Origin: Elephas maximus indicus | Taxonomy: Eukaryota; Chordata; Mammalia; Proboscidea; Elephantidae | Direction: 5' to 3' | Assembly (NCBI RefSeq): GCF_024166365.1 | Contig: NC_064827.1 | Location: 50,248,635-50,312,634 of the forward strand | Length of the DNA: 64,000 nt | In this document: positions 44,680 to 55,447 of the stretch, piece after piece | Layout of the letters: each line of letters begins with the position of its first letter | Numbering within the stretch: position 1 is the stretch's first letter | Notes under the pieces: model-generated | Seen by the model: only the letters and a program-made list of their open reading frames with translations | Databases searched by the model: none | What the model was told of the DNA's origin: nothing | Program-made: the position numbers and the translations under genes

Positions 44680-44820
44680 AAGAGTCTCCAACTTTGGCAG
44701 TACATCTGAATTACTTAGAGAACTTGAAGATTCCTGAGCTTCATCCATAATTATGTAATCAGGATTTCTGAAGTGGTATTCAGAAATCCACATTCTTTTT
44801 AAACTCCCTGGGTGATTTTT
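44680..44820 (+). repeat. MER5A-like element, truncated
   Basis: 'agagtctccaactttggcag' to 'aaactccctgggtgattttt', cut off by the following SINE. Confidence 0.65.
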
Positions 44821-44980
44821 GGAAACCCTGGTGTAGTGGTTAAGAGCTACGGCTGCTAACCAAAAGGTCGGCAGTTGAAATCCACCAGGTGCTCCTTGGA
44901 AGCCCTATGGGGCAGTTCCAGTCTATCCTATAGGGTCGCTATGAGTTGGAATCGACTCAACGGCAATAGATTTGGGTCTG
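44821..44980 (+). mobile_element. AfroSINE, sense
   Basis: 'ggaaaccctggtgtagtggt' to 'caatagatttgggtctggg'. Confidence 0.92.
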
Positions 44981-45766
44981 GGTGGTTTTTATGTGGTAAG
45001 CCCCACACCCTTTTGCTACCTGGCATTTTGGGGAAACCAATATTAAAGCATGTGATGGGGGCTGTAGTAGATATCTAAGACCCTTTTTCCTCTCTGACAT
45101 GGTATAATTTTCTAAGTTAGAGAGGTCTTGTTCCTGAATAAGAATCCTTTTCAATTTTTGAGAAATATGTATTGTTTTTCTTATCTAAAGACATAGATGT
45201 AAATTTATTTGTGATTTATGGCCACAGGGCTTTTGGTTTTTATTTAAGCGTTGTCTCCTCTCAGCATTTCTGTCTGGGGCATGGTCAGTAGTCAGTGAAA
45301 AGTAAAGGCTGAATCCTGGGGCTGGGAGAGCCAACACACAGGTCAAGAGAGACGCAGAGGAGAGGTCAAGCTTAGCGGAGAAGCTGCTGAAAGAGTGGTC
45401 TAAGAAGGACCACTCAGCTGTGATTTAGTGGTCATGAACTTGAGATGACTGTTATTCAGTAAAGCCAGAGAAAAAGTTTACTTTTAGTTGTAATGATTTC
45501 CATGCCACTGCTAACAATTTAGCGGTTTGAGGTACATCTTAATAAAATGTTAAAAATGTGAATTTATTCATATAAAAAGCATGATGAAATTATAATTAAA
45601 AAAATAGGTTTTTTTAAATTATAAAAAAAGTTCACTGAAAAATTCAGACAATATAGAAAAATATATAAGCAAGTATCTATTCTTCTTAAACCCATCTTTA
45701 AGCTACAACCACTGCTAATATATTGCTGTACATTCTTCTTGACTTTTTTATATGGATATGTACATC
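44981..45766. other. Intergenic, no gene seen
   Basis: AT-rich. 45600-45766 ('gttcactgaaaaattcagac', 'aagctacaaccactgctaat') reads like an old LINE fragment that resumes after the SINE at 45942-46060. Confidence 0.4.
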
Positions 45767-45941
45767 CAAAAATAAAAAAAAAACCAAACCCACTGCTGTC
45801 GAGTTGATTCCGACTCAAAGCGACCCTATAGAACAGAGTAGAACTGCCCCATAGAGTTTCCAAGGAGCGCCTGGAGGATTTGAACTGCTGACCTCTTGGT
45901 CAGCAGCCGTAGCAGTTAACCACTACACCACCTGGGTTTCC
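45767..45941 (-). mobile_element. AfroSINE, antisense
   Basis: An A-rich start, 'accaaacccactgctgtcga' to 'cacctgggtttcc'. Perfect target duplication 'gatatgtacat' (45755-45765 and 45942-45952). Confidence 0.94.
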
Positions 45942-46079
45942 GATATGTACATTCATAACATATATTTTAGAACAATAGGATTTTCTTAGATATACTCATA
46001 AGTATCCTTTTTTCATATGTACATAACCTAATGATCATTATTAAAGATGCATAACATTCCATCGTACAGAGGAAAACAA

Positions 46080-46860
46080 CAACAGATGACACAACCTTGC
46101 TTGCTGAAAGTGAAGAGGACTTGAAGCACTTACTAATGAAGATCAAAGACCACAGCCTTCAGTATGGATTACATCTCAACATAAAGAAAACAAAAATCCT
46201 CACAACTGGACCAATGGGCAACATCATGATAAATGGGGAAAAGATTGAAGTTGTCAAGGATTTCATTTTACTTGGCTCCACAATCAACAGCCATGGAAGC
46301 AGCAGTCAAGAAATCAAAAGACGCGTTGTATTGGGCAAATCTGCTGCAACGGACCTCTTCAAAGTGTTGAAGAGCAAAGATGTCACCCTGAAGACTAAGG
46401 TGCGCCTGACCCAAGCCATGGTATTTTCAATCGCATCATATGCATCTGAAAGCTGGACAATGAATAAGGAAGACTGAAGAAGAGTTGACACCTTTGAATT
46501 GTGGTGTTGGCGAAGGATATTGAATATACCATGGACTGCCAAAAGAACAAACAAATCTGTCTTGGAAGAAGTGCGGCCAGAGCGCTCCTTAGAAGCAAGG
46601 ATGGTGAGACTGCATCTTACCTACTTTGGACATGTTGTCAGGAGGGATCAGTCCCTGGAGAAGGACATCATGCTTGGCAGAGTACAGGGTCAGCGGAAAA
46701 GAGGAAGACCCTCAACGAGGTGGATTGACACAGTGGCTGCAACAATGAGCTCAAGCATAATAACAGTTGTAAGGATGACGAAGGACCGGGCAGTGTTTCG
46801 TTCTGTTGTGCATAGGGTCACTATGAGTCGGAACCGACTTGACGGCACCTAACAACAACA
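46080..46860 (+). mobile_element. RTE-type LINE, RT C-terminal half and 3' tail
   Basis: An open frame (46097-46477) reads 'LLAESEEDLKHLL' and 'GLHLNIKKTKIL' straight after a 'DDTTLL' motif, the two-Asp active site of an RTE reverse transcriptase. 'MVFSIASYASESWTM' follows. After one stop the same frame continues with 'VLEEVRPERSLEARMVRL' and 'FGHVVRRDQSLEKDIMLG'. The end 'gactcgacggcacctaa'-like tail and CAA repeats match AfroSINE tails. It is 5'-truncated but the best-preserved RTE copy here. Confidence 0.88.
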
Positions 46861-46869
46861 ACAACCAAA

Positions 46870-47042
46870 ACTTATTTCTGTTGGGGAGATTCTCACTCAT
46901 GGCCACCTCATGCATAACAGAGTAGAACTGCTCCATAGGGTTTTCAATGGCTGTGACCTTTGGGAAGTAGATCATCCGGACTTCCTTTTGTGGTACCACT
47001 GGGTAGGTTCAAACTGCCAACCTTTAGGTTAGTAGTCAAGTG
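46870..47042 (-). mobile_element. AfroSINE, antisense (long subfamily)
   Basis: 'acttatttctgttggggaga' to 'aggttagtagtcaagtgca'. It starts in the CAA tail of the RTE element; the head end is missing. Confidence 0.8.
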
Positions 47043-47330
47043 CAAACCCGAGAGACCTTTAATGTACAGAGAGGTAACATACTTTATTTAACTATTATAG
47101 AAAATACTGTGATGAACATCCTCACATATTTTTGTGTGTTTGTCCAATGATTTCTTTAGCATAAGTCCCAAAAAACGGAATTGCTAGATTACAAGGTAAA
47201 CACATTCTCAAGGTGTTTAATACAGAGTCAAACTGCACTCCCCAAATAATGCTAGGTTTTGTTAACCCTTTTAACTCTTGTAAATTAGTAAAAAAAAAAA
47301 AATCATGTTTTTAATCTGCCTTTTTACTAA

Positions 47331-47494
47331 ACTGAAAAACCAAACCCACTGATGTCGAGTCAACTCTGACTTACAGCGACCCCTAGGATTTCCAAGGCTG
47401 TAAATCTTTCTCCCATGGAGCAGCTGGTGGTTTCGAAAAGCGGAACATTTGGTTAGCAGTCAAGCACTTTGACCACTGAGCCCCCAGGGCTCCT
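47331..47494 (-). mobile_element. AfroSINE, antisense
   Basis: 'aaaaaccaaacccactgatg' to 'gagcccccagggctcc'. The flanks 'tttttactaaa' (left, ~47320) and (right, ~47499) form a target duplication. Confidence 0.9.
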
Positions 47495-47502
47495 GGATTT
47501 TT

Positions 47503-47536
47503 ACTAAAAAAAAAAAAAAAATTTTTTTTTTTTTTA
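47503..47536. repeat. A-run followed by T-run
   Basis: About 17 A then about 14 T after 'ttact', a third A/T foldback in the window. Its outer arms are not well matched, unlike those at 17128 and 20074. Confidence 0.6.
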
Positions 47537-47879
47537 AGTAGTGGAGTTTAAATCACTTTCATGTATTTATTGTCTGTATTTTTTTGTAAGACAAGTCAGT
47601 TTCCCATTTTTCTATTATGATAACTTTTTTGTTTTTGATTCATATTAGCTTCTTATATTAAGTATATTGCCTCTTATTTATATTGAAAATATTTTTCTAA
47701 TGTGGCTTTGCTTGTGGTGGCTTTTCACACAGACATTTTAATTTTGAGGCAAATTTGCTAGTTTTTCAATGAGATTTTAAAATTCCTTCTGAGATGGGAA
47801 ACAGTATGGTAGAATGAAAACAGCAATAGACTTTTAAAAAATAGTTTTATGATCTTACTGCCACCCTCATCTGTGTCTC

Positions 47880-48130
47880 ACCCAGCAAGATATGGTAAGA
47901 ACAATAGACTGGGAGTCAGATCAGAGTTCTAGTCCAACTCTTACTTTGTGTCATCTCTGGTTTGTAACTTTACCTCTCTGGGTTCTGACTTCCTCATCTG
48001 TAGAATGGGGATGAAAAGAAAAAACTACTTTTTTTTTTTAGGGCTGTAAGAAAGACTTGGAGAGAATGTAGGCAAAGAGTCTAGTCTAGGTCTTGCATAT
48101 AGCAAATCCTCTCTAAATATTGGCTATAAT
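47880..48130 (+). repeat. MIR SINE, sense
   Basis: 'aatagactgggagtcagatc', 'ttctgacttcctcatctgta', 'gaatggggatgaaaag' in MIR order. A second MIR-like core lies near 48285-48350 ('tgtgaccttgaccaagtcac'). Confidence 0.75.
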
Positions 48131-48479
48131 TAGTTGAAGAGGGCAATACAGTATTTTTAAAATGGGATTTTAAATTCAGTTCATGTCTGTGAATATATGA
48201 GACTGGAATGGTGGTGGGGGTGAGGATCCTAGAAATTAAGTCATTAACCCACATCTCTAAAAACTGCATAGATGGAGTCAGAGCCTGGGTTTCAATCCGA
48301 ATGTGACCTTGACCAAGTCACCTTTACCTCTCTGGGGCTTACTTTCTTCACCAAGAAAAAAGATGCATAATAGACCACCTGCCCTTATTCCAAGCCCAGC
48401 TGCTGGGCGAAGGTAATGCTTCAAAACGCTTACAAAGGGCGGCAAAAATGTCTGCTAGGTAATGCATAAGGAGCATCCT

Positions 48480-49700
48480 TGGCGCTGGCCAGCCCACGAC
48501 GGCCGGATCGTGGGGGCACCGCGACCCCAGCCCCCGCGCTCCCACCCCGCCACTGGAACAATAGCTCCCCTGGAGGCGGTGCTGGCCGCGGGCGGGGGCG
48601 GAGCTGTCCGCGCGGGCGCTGGGGGTGTGCGCGGGGCGGGGTCGCGGCCACCCCTCCCGCCGGCGGCTCCGTCACGCGCCCCTCACCGGGCGGGCCGGGG
48701 TCTTTGTGACGCGGTGGCGACAGCCGCGGACACAAAGGGAAAGCGAGGAGGCGAGGGGCTGCGCCTGCCCCCGCCCCGCGACCCCCGCCCACCGCGCGCG
48801 CGCACTCGCTCCCTCAGCCTCGGTCTCCCCCACGCGGGCTCGCACCCTCGCGCGCACCCTCGCGCGCCCGCGACCCTCGCACGCGCCCGGACCCACCAAC
48901 TCCGTCCTGAGGCGGCGGGCCGGGGCCTGGTGGGCACTGCAGGTGGGGCGGGGGATGCTGAGGGGCTGCTGCCGGCCGCAGCGGCACGGCTGCTAGGAGG
49001 CGCGGCGGCAGCGGCGGGGCTCCGGCGCGCGGCTGGATGCCCCCGGCCTGCGGCTCCCTGCGCTTCCCGCCGTCCAGGGGCGCCAGTCATGGGCGCCGCG
49101 GCCGCTGAGGCGCCGCTCCGGCTGCCTGCTGCGCCCCCGCTCGCCTTCTGCTGCTACACGTCGATGCTTCTGCTCTTCGCCTTCTCTCTGCCCGGGAGCC
49201 GCGCGTCCAACCAGCCCCCGGGTGGCGGTAGCAGCGGCGGCGGCAGCGGCGGGGACTGTCCCGGCGGCAAAGGCAAGAGCATCAACTGCTCAGGTAGGAC
49301 CGGCCGGAGCCCGCCCCCTGAGTGCCTCCCTCCCTCCCACCCTCCGCCGCCGCCGCCTCCCTCTGGGTCCGGGTGGTGGGGCTGGGAAAGGCCTCGGGGT
49401 GGGGGTCCCGGGGAGTGGGGCCCGAGGGTGATTGAGGACAGAGGGCCAAGCGCGCCGTGCGGGTTTGGGGACGGGCGATGGGGATGGGGAGTGGCCGTGC
49501 GTGCGTCCGTGTGTGTCGAGTGGCTGGGAGAGAACGGCCCCCGCGTGTTGTGAGGTGGCGAGGCCGGTACCCGACAAGGCGGAGGCAGGCGGCCGGGGCC
49601 CCGGCGTGATCGTGGGTGTGCACGCGGGAGTGCATGTTGGTGTTGTGGAGGCTCAGGGGCGGGAGGGCGGCCCCAGGCAGTGATTCTGTGTGTGTGTGCG
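48480..49700 (+). promoter_or_regulatory. TMEFF1: TMEFF1 CpG-island promoter and 5' UTR
   Basis: Composition changes abruptly at ~48475 to very GC- and CpG-rich sequence and stays so past exon 1. GC boxes occur, for example in 'cgggcgggggcggagc' (~48590) and 'gcggggcggggtcgcgg' (~48631). Two CRE half-sites, CGTCA at 48670-48674 and TGACG at 48707-48711, face each other about 30 bp apart. I see no TATA box. The start site cannot be fixed by eye. The frame of TMEFF1 is open upstream of its ATG back to 48462, which is probably a composition effect. Confidence 0.85.
49089..49293 (+). CDS. TMEFF1: TMEFF1 (tomoregulin-1), exon 1
   Basis: It encodes residues 1-68 plus one base of codon 69. The start ATG has a good context ('ccagtcATGg') and the protein begins MGAAAAEAPLRLPAAPPLAF, which I recognise as TMEFF1. 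A hydrophobic signal-peptide core ('LAFCCYTSMLLLFAFSLPG') ends near residue 37, with likely cleavage after 'GSRA'. A Gly/Ser-rich linker follows, with the first Cys residues (C56 and C67, in 'DCPGG' and 'INCS'). The exon ends at a GT donor (ctcag/gtagga), phase 1. TMEFF1 is a brain-rich type I membrane protein with two follistatin-like modules and one EGF-like module; those exons lie beyond the window. The Gly/Ser linker appears about three residues longer than the human one as I recall it. Confidence 0.97.
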
Positions 49701-52700
49701 CGTGTGCGTGCGCTGTGGGTGGGAGACGGTGAGGAGCAGGAGACCGAGGCTGAGGGCCAAGGGAGTGACCAGGTGCTGGGGAGGTTCTTCCTCAGGGCAC
49801 TGGGGCCTCGAAGGGGTCGTGGGGGTAAAGGGAAAGGGTGGCCCAGATGACGCGGATAGGTGAAGCGAGGTGACTCTGTGTGTTTGTGTGTCCTTTGGTT
49901 CAGAGGTGGGCGCTGGGGGTTTGGAGGGAAACCGGGGCCCGAGTAGTTACCCTATATTTTGTGTGTTGTGCATGGTTAAAGCCTGGGGCTCTGGAAGCCA
50001 CCGTGTGGTATGCGTTGAGGGGTCAGGGTGAGGACCCTGGAGTGAGTGAATCCTGTATGTGTCGGCTCAGAGGAAGGGGGCTACAGAGTCAGCCTGTGTA
50101 GGGTTTGGGTATAAAAGGAGGTACTTGGGTCCCAGGGAGTGCCCCTGTGTAGCAGTAGCAAGGGGTGACCCTCGGTTATTAAGGTGGTGTGAAGACAGAA
50201 CTGATTCCAAGGGAATAATCCTGTGCATGTGTTTGTGTTGGTGTGTTTTGCCCGAGGGCCTGGAGATTGGCAGCAATTGGAGCGGAGAGAGTGACCTCTC
50301 ACCTCTCTCCAAGGCCGCCTGCGGAGGGGTGGGGGGCGCCCCACAGCTGTTGGAAACAAAGAGCTTGCTAGGGCTTTAATGGATGAGACTGGAGAGGAGG
50401 CCATCCGGACAGTAAAGTTCCCTCTTCCTTTCAAAAGGGGTCCCAGAGGAGCCAGAGGATTCAGGCCCTGGGAAATGAGAGACACCCAGGTCTAGCTGGG
50501 GTGGGTGGGTCCTGCTGGAGCTGGCCTAGCAGATGCTAGTGATAACCAGCCCCAACCTTGCTGACTTGCCCCTTTATCAATTCTCAGTTCTCCACTTGTC
50601 TTTAAACCAAAGGGATGAGGGAAGGGAGGCTGGACATCAGACCACAGGGGAATCTGCTGGCTAATCCCTCTGGACAATATTTATATCTTTGGGCTCTTGA
50701 AGGGGCGTGGCTTTGGGGAAGTGAGGAGGGAGCAAGAGGGCTTCAGCATAAATGCTCTGCCACCCTAAAATCTTTTAATAATTTGCTTAATGGTACATTT
50801 TATGAGGGGGGAGGGATTTTGAACACAGCAAACAATGGCATATCCATTAAAAGCTTTTCATCCATGTAATAACTTCTACTTTGTTTTTTTTCTAGTGTTA
50901 AATAGGGTATGGGATATGCTTTTATAAGTAATCATACTTTATTTGAGAATAAAAAAATTTGTATATTGGAATGCCTTTTTGCAACAGATACTGGTTGTCA
51001 AACTTCTAAGAGATCATACTATGTCAAAATATGAACTAATGTGCTCTGGGTTTTTTTTGCTAAGCAAATTTATTGGCGAGATACAGTGTTAGATGTATTT
51101 GTATATGCTTTCTGACTCTTTAGTGCAGAGTGCAAATTTTAAGAAAGGAAAACAGAGGGCTGGAAACCCACATGGTGTAGGGCAAGGGTACTGATCAAGG
51201 GGTCATGGCCTTTGCTAAGCAGCTGTGTAATTTGGGGCAAGTCACTTAATTTCTTTGTTTTCTTAGTTTCCTCTTCTGTTAAAAAAGGGACTTGGATTTA
51301 ATATCTCATACTTCTTTCAAGGAATTAACATATTTATCACTGATATTCCCTTTGCTGTTGAGTCGATTTCTGTTACTGATATAGATATCAATAAATTAAT
51401 CTGATAAAATGTTTTCTAACTCTTAGATATAGCTGAGTAATGCTGGATCTAAAACTGAAGTTTTAACTAGATAGTATTTGTAGATTCTTGTTATAACTGT
51501 TTCTAAGATGAGGATCTCGGAACGATTCATGTGGAAAACATCTTTTTAAAAATTGATTTGTAAGAGAACTATAGTAATCTAGTCTGGACAGATGATTGGG
51601 CATAGGTTTTTTAGTGACTTTTATCACCCAGGTATTTTTCACATAAACGGAAGTTTTCACCATCATTTATTTGAGTTTTAAAATCTAAATACTGGCCTTG
51701 ACTCCCTGTCATTTTTCATTTTTGATTTTAAACTGTGATTTTAGCCTTTTCTGACCTTCCTGGAGCCTGATTCTGTCAGTTGGGTCACTTATAGCTTTGT
51801 GGCACTTGTGTGAAGCAGCAGCTCTGTGGCTTTATTCATACAAGTTGTCTAGGTCATGGAAAAAGATGGAACCCTGTGATATTTCACTGGAGACTTCTTT
51901 CGGAGTTAATGTTGATATATTAATTAACCAGGTGTTCAACCAGCTATGCGTCTTCTTAGTTCAGCTTAACGGATTTTGTTGTTCTGCACTTTGCTATTTT
52001 GCTCATTAGTCTGTCATTAAAAGATTCTGTCAGGTGGTTTTGTTAGAATCAATGCTGTGTATGTCTGTAGTACCCTAACTTTTTCCATTTTAGTAATCCT
52101 ATCGAAAAGCAAATGTTGTATAGCCTGCTTTAATAAAGAGCCCATGGTGGCTTTCGCTTTTTAGTGCATTTAAAATTGTTACCCATCCATTCTAGAATTT
52201 TTCAGGGGATACGTGACAAGTTTACACATGGATGTTTTCTAGATCTGGATTTCTCCTTTTTTTCGAAAATTGAGACTGTGTTCTTTTATTTCTGGACTTC
52301 TGGCACCTTGTCAAGATATCTTAGATTCAGCAGCAGTAGTTTTTAAGACAGATCTAAAAATTTTTTCAGTATCATGGGGTGTAATTTGTTTAGATCAAAA
52401 TTCTTTTGAACTAGCTGTGTATTCTGTTACTATACACTATCCATGTCACTTACCTTAGATGTTAGCTCCTTTTGATCAGTGTTCTACCCTTTCCAGTTTG
52501 AAGATCATGCTCCTTGATGAAGATTACCAAAGCAAAGAAGAAGCTGAATGATTCTGCATTGTCCCTGTCATCTCCTGATATTACATCTTCCCTAAGCAGT
52601 GGGCCCTTTGTTTAGCTCTTCTTGTTCTGAACAAGCCTTTTTTTTGTTGTCCCCTTGCCCCTAAGATTCCCCACTCATTCTGGGCTTTATACTTCAATTT

Positions 52701-53095
52701 TTTTTTTAATCTTTGCTTTTATACCATTTTATTTTATCATTTGTACTTATTCTTTTAAAATCTAAGTTGCCAAAAAGAAAAATGCTTGAAAAAATATGAT
52801 AACCTATGTGAATAAAGATGAATTTTGAGTCCGGAAGACCAGGTGACCTTAGACATGACACTTTTTCTCATTTGTGAAATGAAGATGATGGTGGTCCTTT
52901 CTGGCTTTAGGGTGTTTGAAAAGAACTAATGAGGTGAAGAATTTGGGGCATTTCTATCTTAGGGAATGATGTTAAAGAGGTAGAAAAACATATTGGGAGA
53001 TCAATAAGTATAATTTGATGATAGAATAAGGTGAAGGATTTGAACTGGATTTTAAGTATCATGGAAGTTGGGAGTGGGTTCTCTGGATGGTGATT

Positions 53096-53255
53096 AAAAA
53101 AAACCATTGCTGTCAAGTTGATTCCAACTCATAATGACCCTATAGGACAGAGTAGAACTGCCTCGTAGAGTTTCCAAGGAGTGGCTGGTGGATTTGAACT
53201 GCCAACCTTTTGGTTAGTAGCCTTAACTGTTTAACCGTTGTGCTACCAGGGCTCC
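53096..53255 (-). mobile_element. AfroSINE, antisense
   Basis: 'aaaccattgctgtcaagttg' to 'tgctaccagggctcc'. Perfect 12-bp target duplication 'ctggatggtgat' (53083-53094 and 53256-53267). Confidence 0.95.
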
Positions 53256-53709
53256 CTGGATGGTGATGAGGATGGTATCAGTGGATGAAGAGAAGTGCCA
53301 TGTTAGTGGCAGTTCAGGATTCTGGGGAATAAAAAGTGAGTTTTCCTAATTAGTTATGAGATCTTGGCCGACACACTTTACTTCTAGGTCCCAGGTAGTA
53401 AAATCTGGATATTCATTTATTTAATAAACCTTAAATGAATACTTATTTAGTATAATCTAATATAGTAGATGTTATGGGAAATGTATGGAGAGGCCATCTC
53501 TGCCCTCAAGGACTTCAAGCTCCAACACAGTAGGTCAACCTCTTATAAATATATACGGTAGAAGTTTCTATGTTAATATATCTGGGCTTGATTTTTTCCC
53601 CCTGCCAACAAGCATTTATTGAACATTGCCAGCACTGGAATTTCTTTTTTTAAGTGTACAATTAAGTGGTTCTTAGTATATTCAAAAAGTTTATAACCAT
53701 CAAACTTGG

Positions 53710-53826
53710 TAAATTTTTATGAAAGCAGACTGCCACATCTTTCTCCTGTGGAGTGGCTGGTGGGTTTGAACCACTGGCTTTTAGGTTAGCAGCCGAGTGC
53801 TTTAAGCACTGTGGCACCAGGGCTCC
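53710..53826 (-). mobile_element. AfroSINE, antisense, partial
   Basis: 'tgaaagcagactgccacatc' to 'tgtggcaccagggctcc'. Only the head half is present. Confidence 0.85.
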
Positions 53827-53995
53827 TTTACAACCATAACCACTGTCTAATTCCAGAACATTTCTCTCACCTCAAAAGAAACTTCTTACCCATTAACAAT
53901 CACTTCCCATTCTTCCCTCCCCCATTCTAAGCACCTGGCAACCACTTATCTACTTTCTGTCTCAATGAATTTGTCTCTTCTTAGCATTTGATATA

Positions 53996-54214
53996 CTGTA
54001 TTTTTACACAAATAATGCACACCTTTTATGTTTGTTTGCCAACCACACCCTCCCCCTGCAAGGTATTTTTGTAAGTGCACTATGCTAATTTTTTACAGCA
54101 AAATATAAAATAAAATTGACAGCAGAGTTTACGCATGTACCTCACTCATGAGGGGGGGAGAATGCAGTTGGCAAACAAATGTAGAAGGTGCACATTATTT
54201 GTGTAAAAATACAG
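53996..54214. mobile_element. Palindromic MITE with TA target duplication
   Basis: It is flanked by TA on both sides (53994-53995, 54215-54216). The terminal inverted repeats run over 30 bp: left 'ctgtatttttacacaaataa', right the complement 'ttatttgtgtaaaaatacag'. The complementarity continues inward ('tgtttgttt' and 'gccaac' against 'gttggc' and 'aaacaaa'), so most of the 219 bp can fold on itself. A TA duplication and no coding capacity point to a Tc1/mariner-type nonautonomous element. I do not know its name. Confidence 0.88.
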
Positions 54215-54439
54215 TAAATGGAATCATACAATATACTGCCTTTTATGGCTAGCTTCTTTCACTTAAGGGCACTGGGTGGCTGCAGTGCAATGGATCACTT
54301 TTATATGGACTGTCCAGCCATGGTCTTGTAACTCCCACCAAATGATTGAGTGGGACTATGCAGATAAGGGGCCTGTGGCCCAAAAGGGGATTTGCCCAAC
54401 TTGCTGATAATGCAAATGCATGGCACCCTTGTGGGGATA

Positions 54440-54605
54440 AAAGAAACCAAAAACCCCTTGCCGTCAAGTCAATTCTGACTCATAGCGACCCTATAGGACA
54501 GAGTAGAACTGCCCGTAGAGTTTCCAAAGAGTGCCAGGTGAATTCAAACTGCCAATCTTTTGGTTAGCAGTTGTAGCTCTTAACCAGTATGCCACCAGGG
54601 TTTGC
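54440..54605 (-). mobile_element. AfroSINE, antisense, inside the LTR
   Basis: 'gaaaccaaaaaccccttgcc' to 'tgccaccagggtttgcc'. Flanks 'cttgtgggga' (54429-54438 and ~54606-54615) form the target duplication. Confidence 0.92.
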
Positions 54606-54787
54606 CTTGTGGGGATGGGACCATGCAAATAAGGTGCATGGAAAACTAACGAGGGTATTGGTCAGTTTTGCCATCCTGTTAGGGTTAAAATGAGCCATTC
54701 CAGAGGCTAGTAGAGGGGCCTCATTACCACCAAGAAGAAGAGCCAGGAGTGGAGCTCATTCTTTGGAACCATGGTCCCTGTGCAGAG

Positions 54788-55035
54788 AACCTCCTAGACC
54801 CCGGAGACAGAGAGAGAGAGAGCGTGCTATAATACCGGAGACAAGATGGTGAGAAGCAGTGGCAGGCAAGAAGCAGCAACATAGAGAAATGGCAGTAGCA
54901 GAACCAGAAGACCAGCATGAGAATCTCCTAGACCCAAGAGACAGAGCGAGCTGTAACACCGGAGACAAGATGGCGAGAAGTAGCACCAGGCAAGAAGCAG
55001 CGGCAGATAAATGGCAGCAGCAGAACCAGGAGGCC
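54788..55035. repeat. 124-bp tandem duplication within the LTR
   Basis: 'accggagacaagatgg' starts at 54834 and 54958, a period of 124 bp. The context 'gcaggcaagaagcagc' and 'agcagaaccag' recurs too. The copies differ at several sites, and the first has a GA-microsatellite expansion. Confidence 0.85.
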
Positions 55036-55447
55036 CGCATGAGACAGTGGTGTGGGCTTCCTGGCCCCCAGAGCAAGGCAGTTACAATAGACGTGGTGAG
55101 CCACAAAGTGAGGGAGCTGAGTACCTTTGGGCAGGAGGCTTCCTGGTGGAGTGGGGTCCTTTGGAAACTTGTCAGCAATGCTAAAGAGCTCTGTAACAAA
55201 CTTGTCCAAGTAGGGCAGAGGCCAGCCTGAGGGCCTAGGGGCCAAAGAAGAGGCCTACATGTGGGCATGGCCAAGGAGCTGTCCTGACTGAAGAACTATA
55301 TCCTGGGTTGTTCCTGATCCTGAATTGCTGCCTGTTATTTCCCTTATAAATCCCGTAATTTTGAGTATGGTCTGTGAGTTCTGTTTGGCCATTGCAAGGA
55401 ATTATCGACACCAGCAGAGAAGTGGAGAGTGGTGTGGGAAGGACGGC

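Larger units (their letters stand above)
54271..55447 (+). repeat. ERVL-type LTR (probable)
   Basis: The segment lies between halves of the old L1. It has a TATA-like 'cttataaatcccgtaa' near 55342 and an end 'tctgtttggccattgcaagg' with 'aattatcgaca', typical of class III (ERVL) LTRs. It is followed at 55448 by a tRNA-Leu-type primer site. It contains a 124-bp internal duplication and a SINE at 54440-54605. The left edge is uncertain. The ORFs inside show no domain. Confidence 0.65.

Noticed and set aside
47503-47536. Third A/T palindrome equal to the others
   Set aside because: The outer arms do not match well, so it is kept only as a low-confidence A-run/T-run.
48430-49090. Minus-strand ORFs in the CpG island (possible divergent gene)
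   Set aside because: They are Arg/Pro/Ala-rich, with no domain or splice evidence, as expected by chance in CpG-rich DNA.
48462-49553. 363-residue ORF across the CpG island as a separate protein
   Set aside because: It reads through the TMEFF1 exon 1 donor into intron; only 49089-49293 is supported as coding.
54756-55274. 172-residue minus-strand ORF with repeated Leu/Cys motifs
   Set aside because: It lies wholly within the ERVL-type LTR and its repetition comes from the 124-bp duplication.
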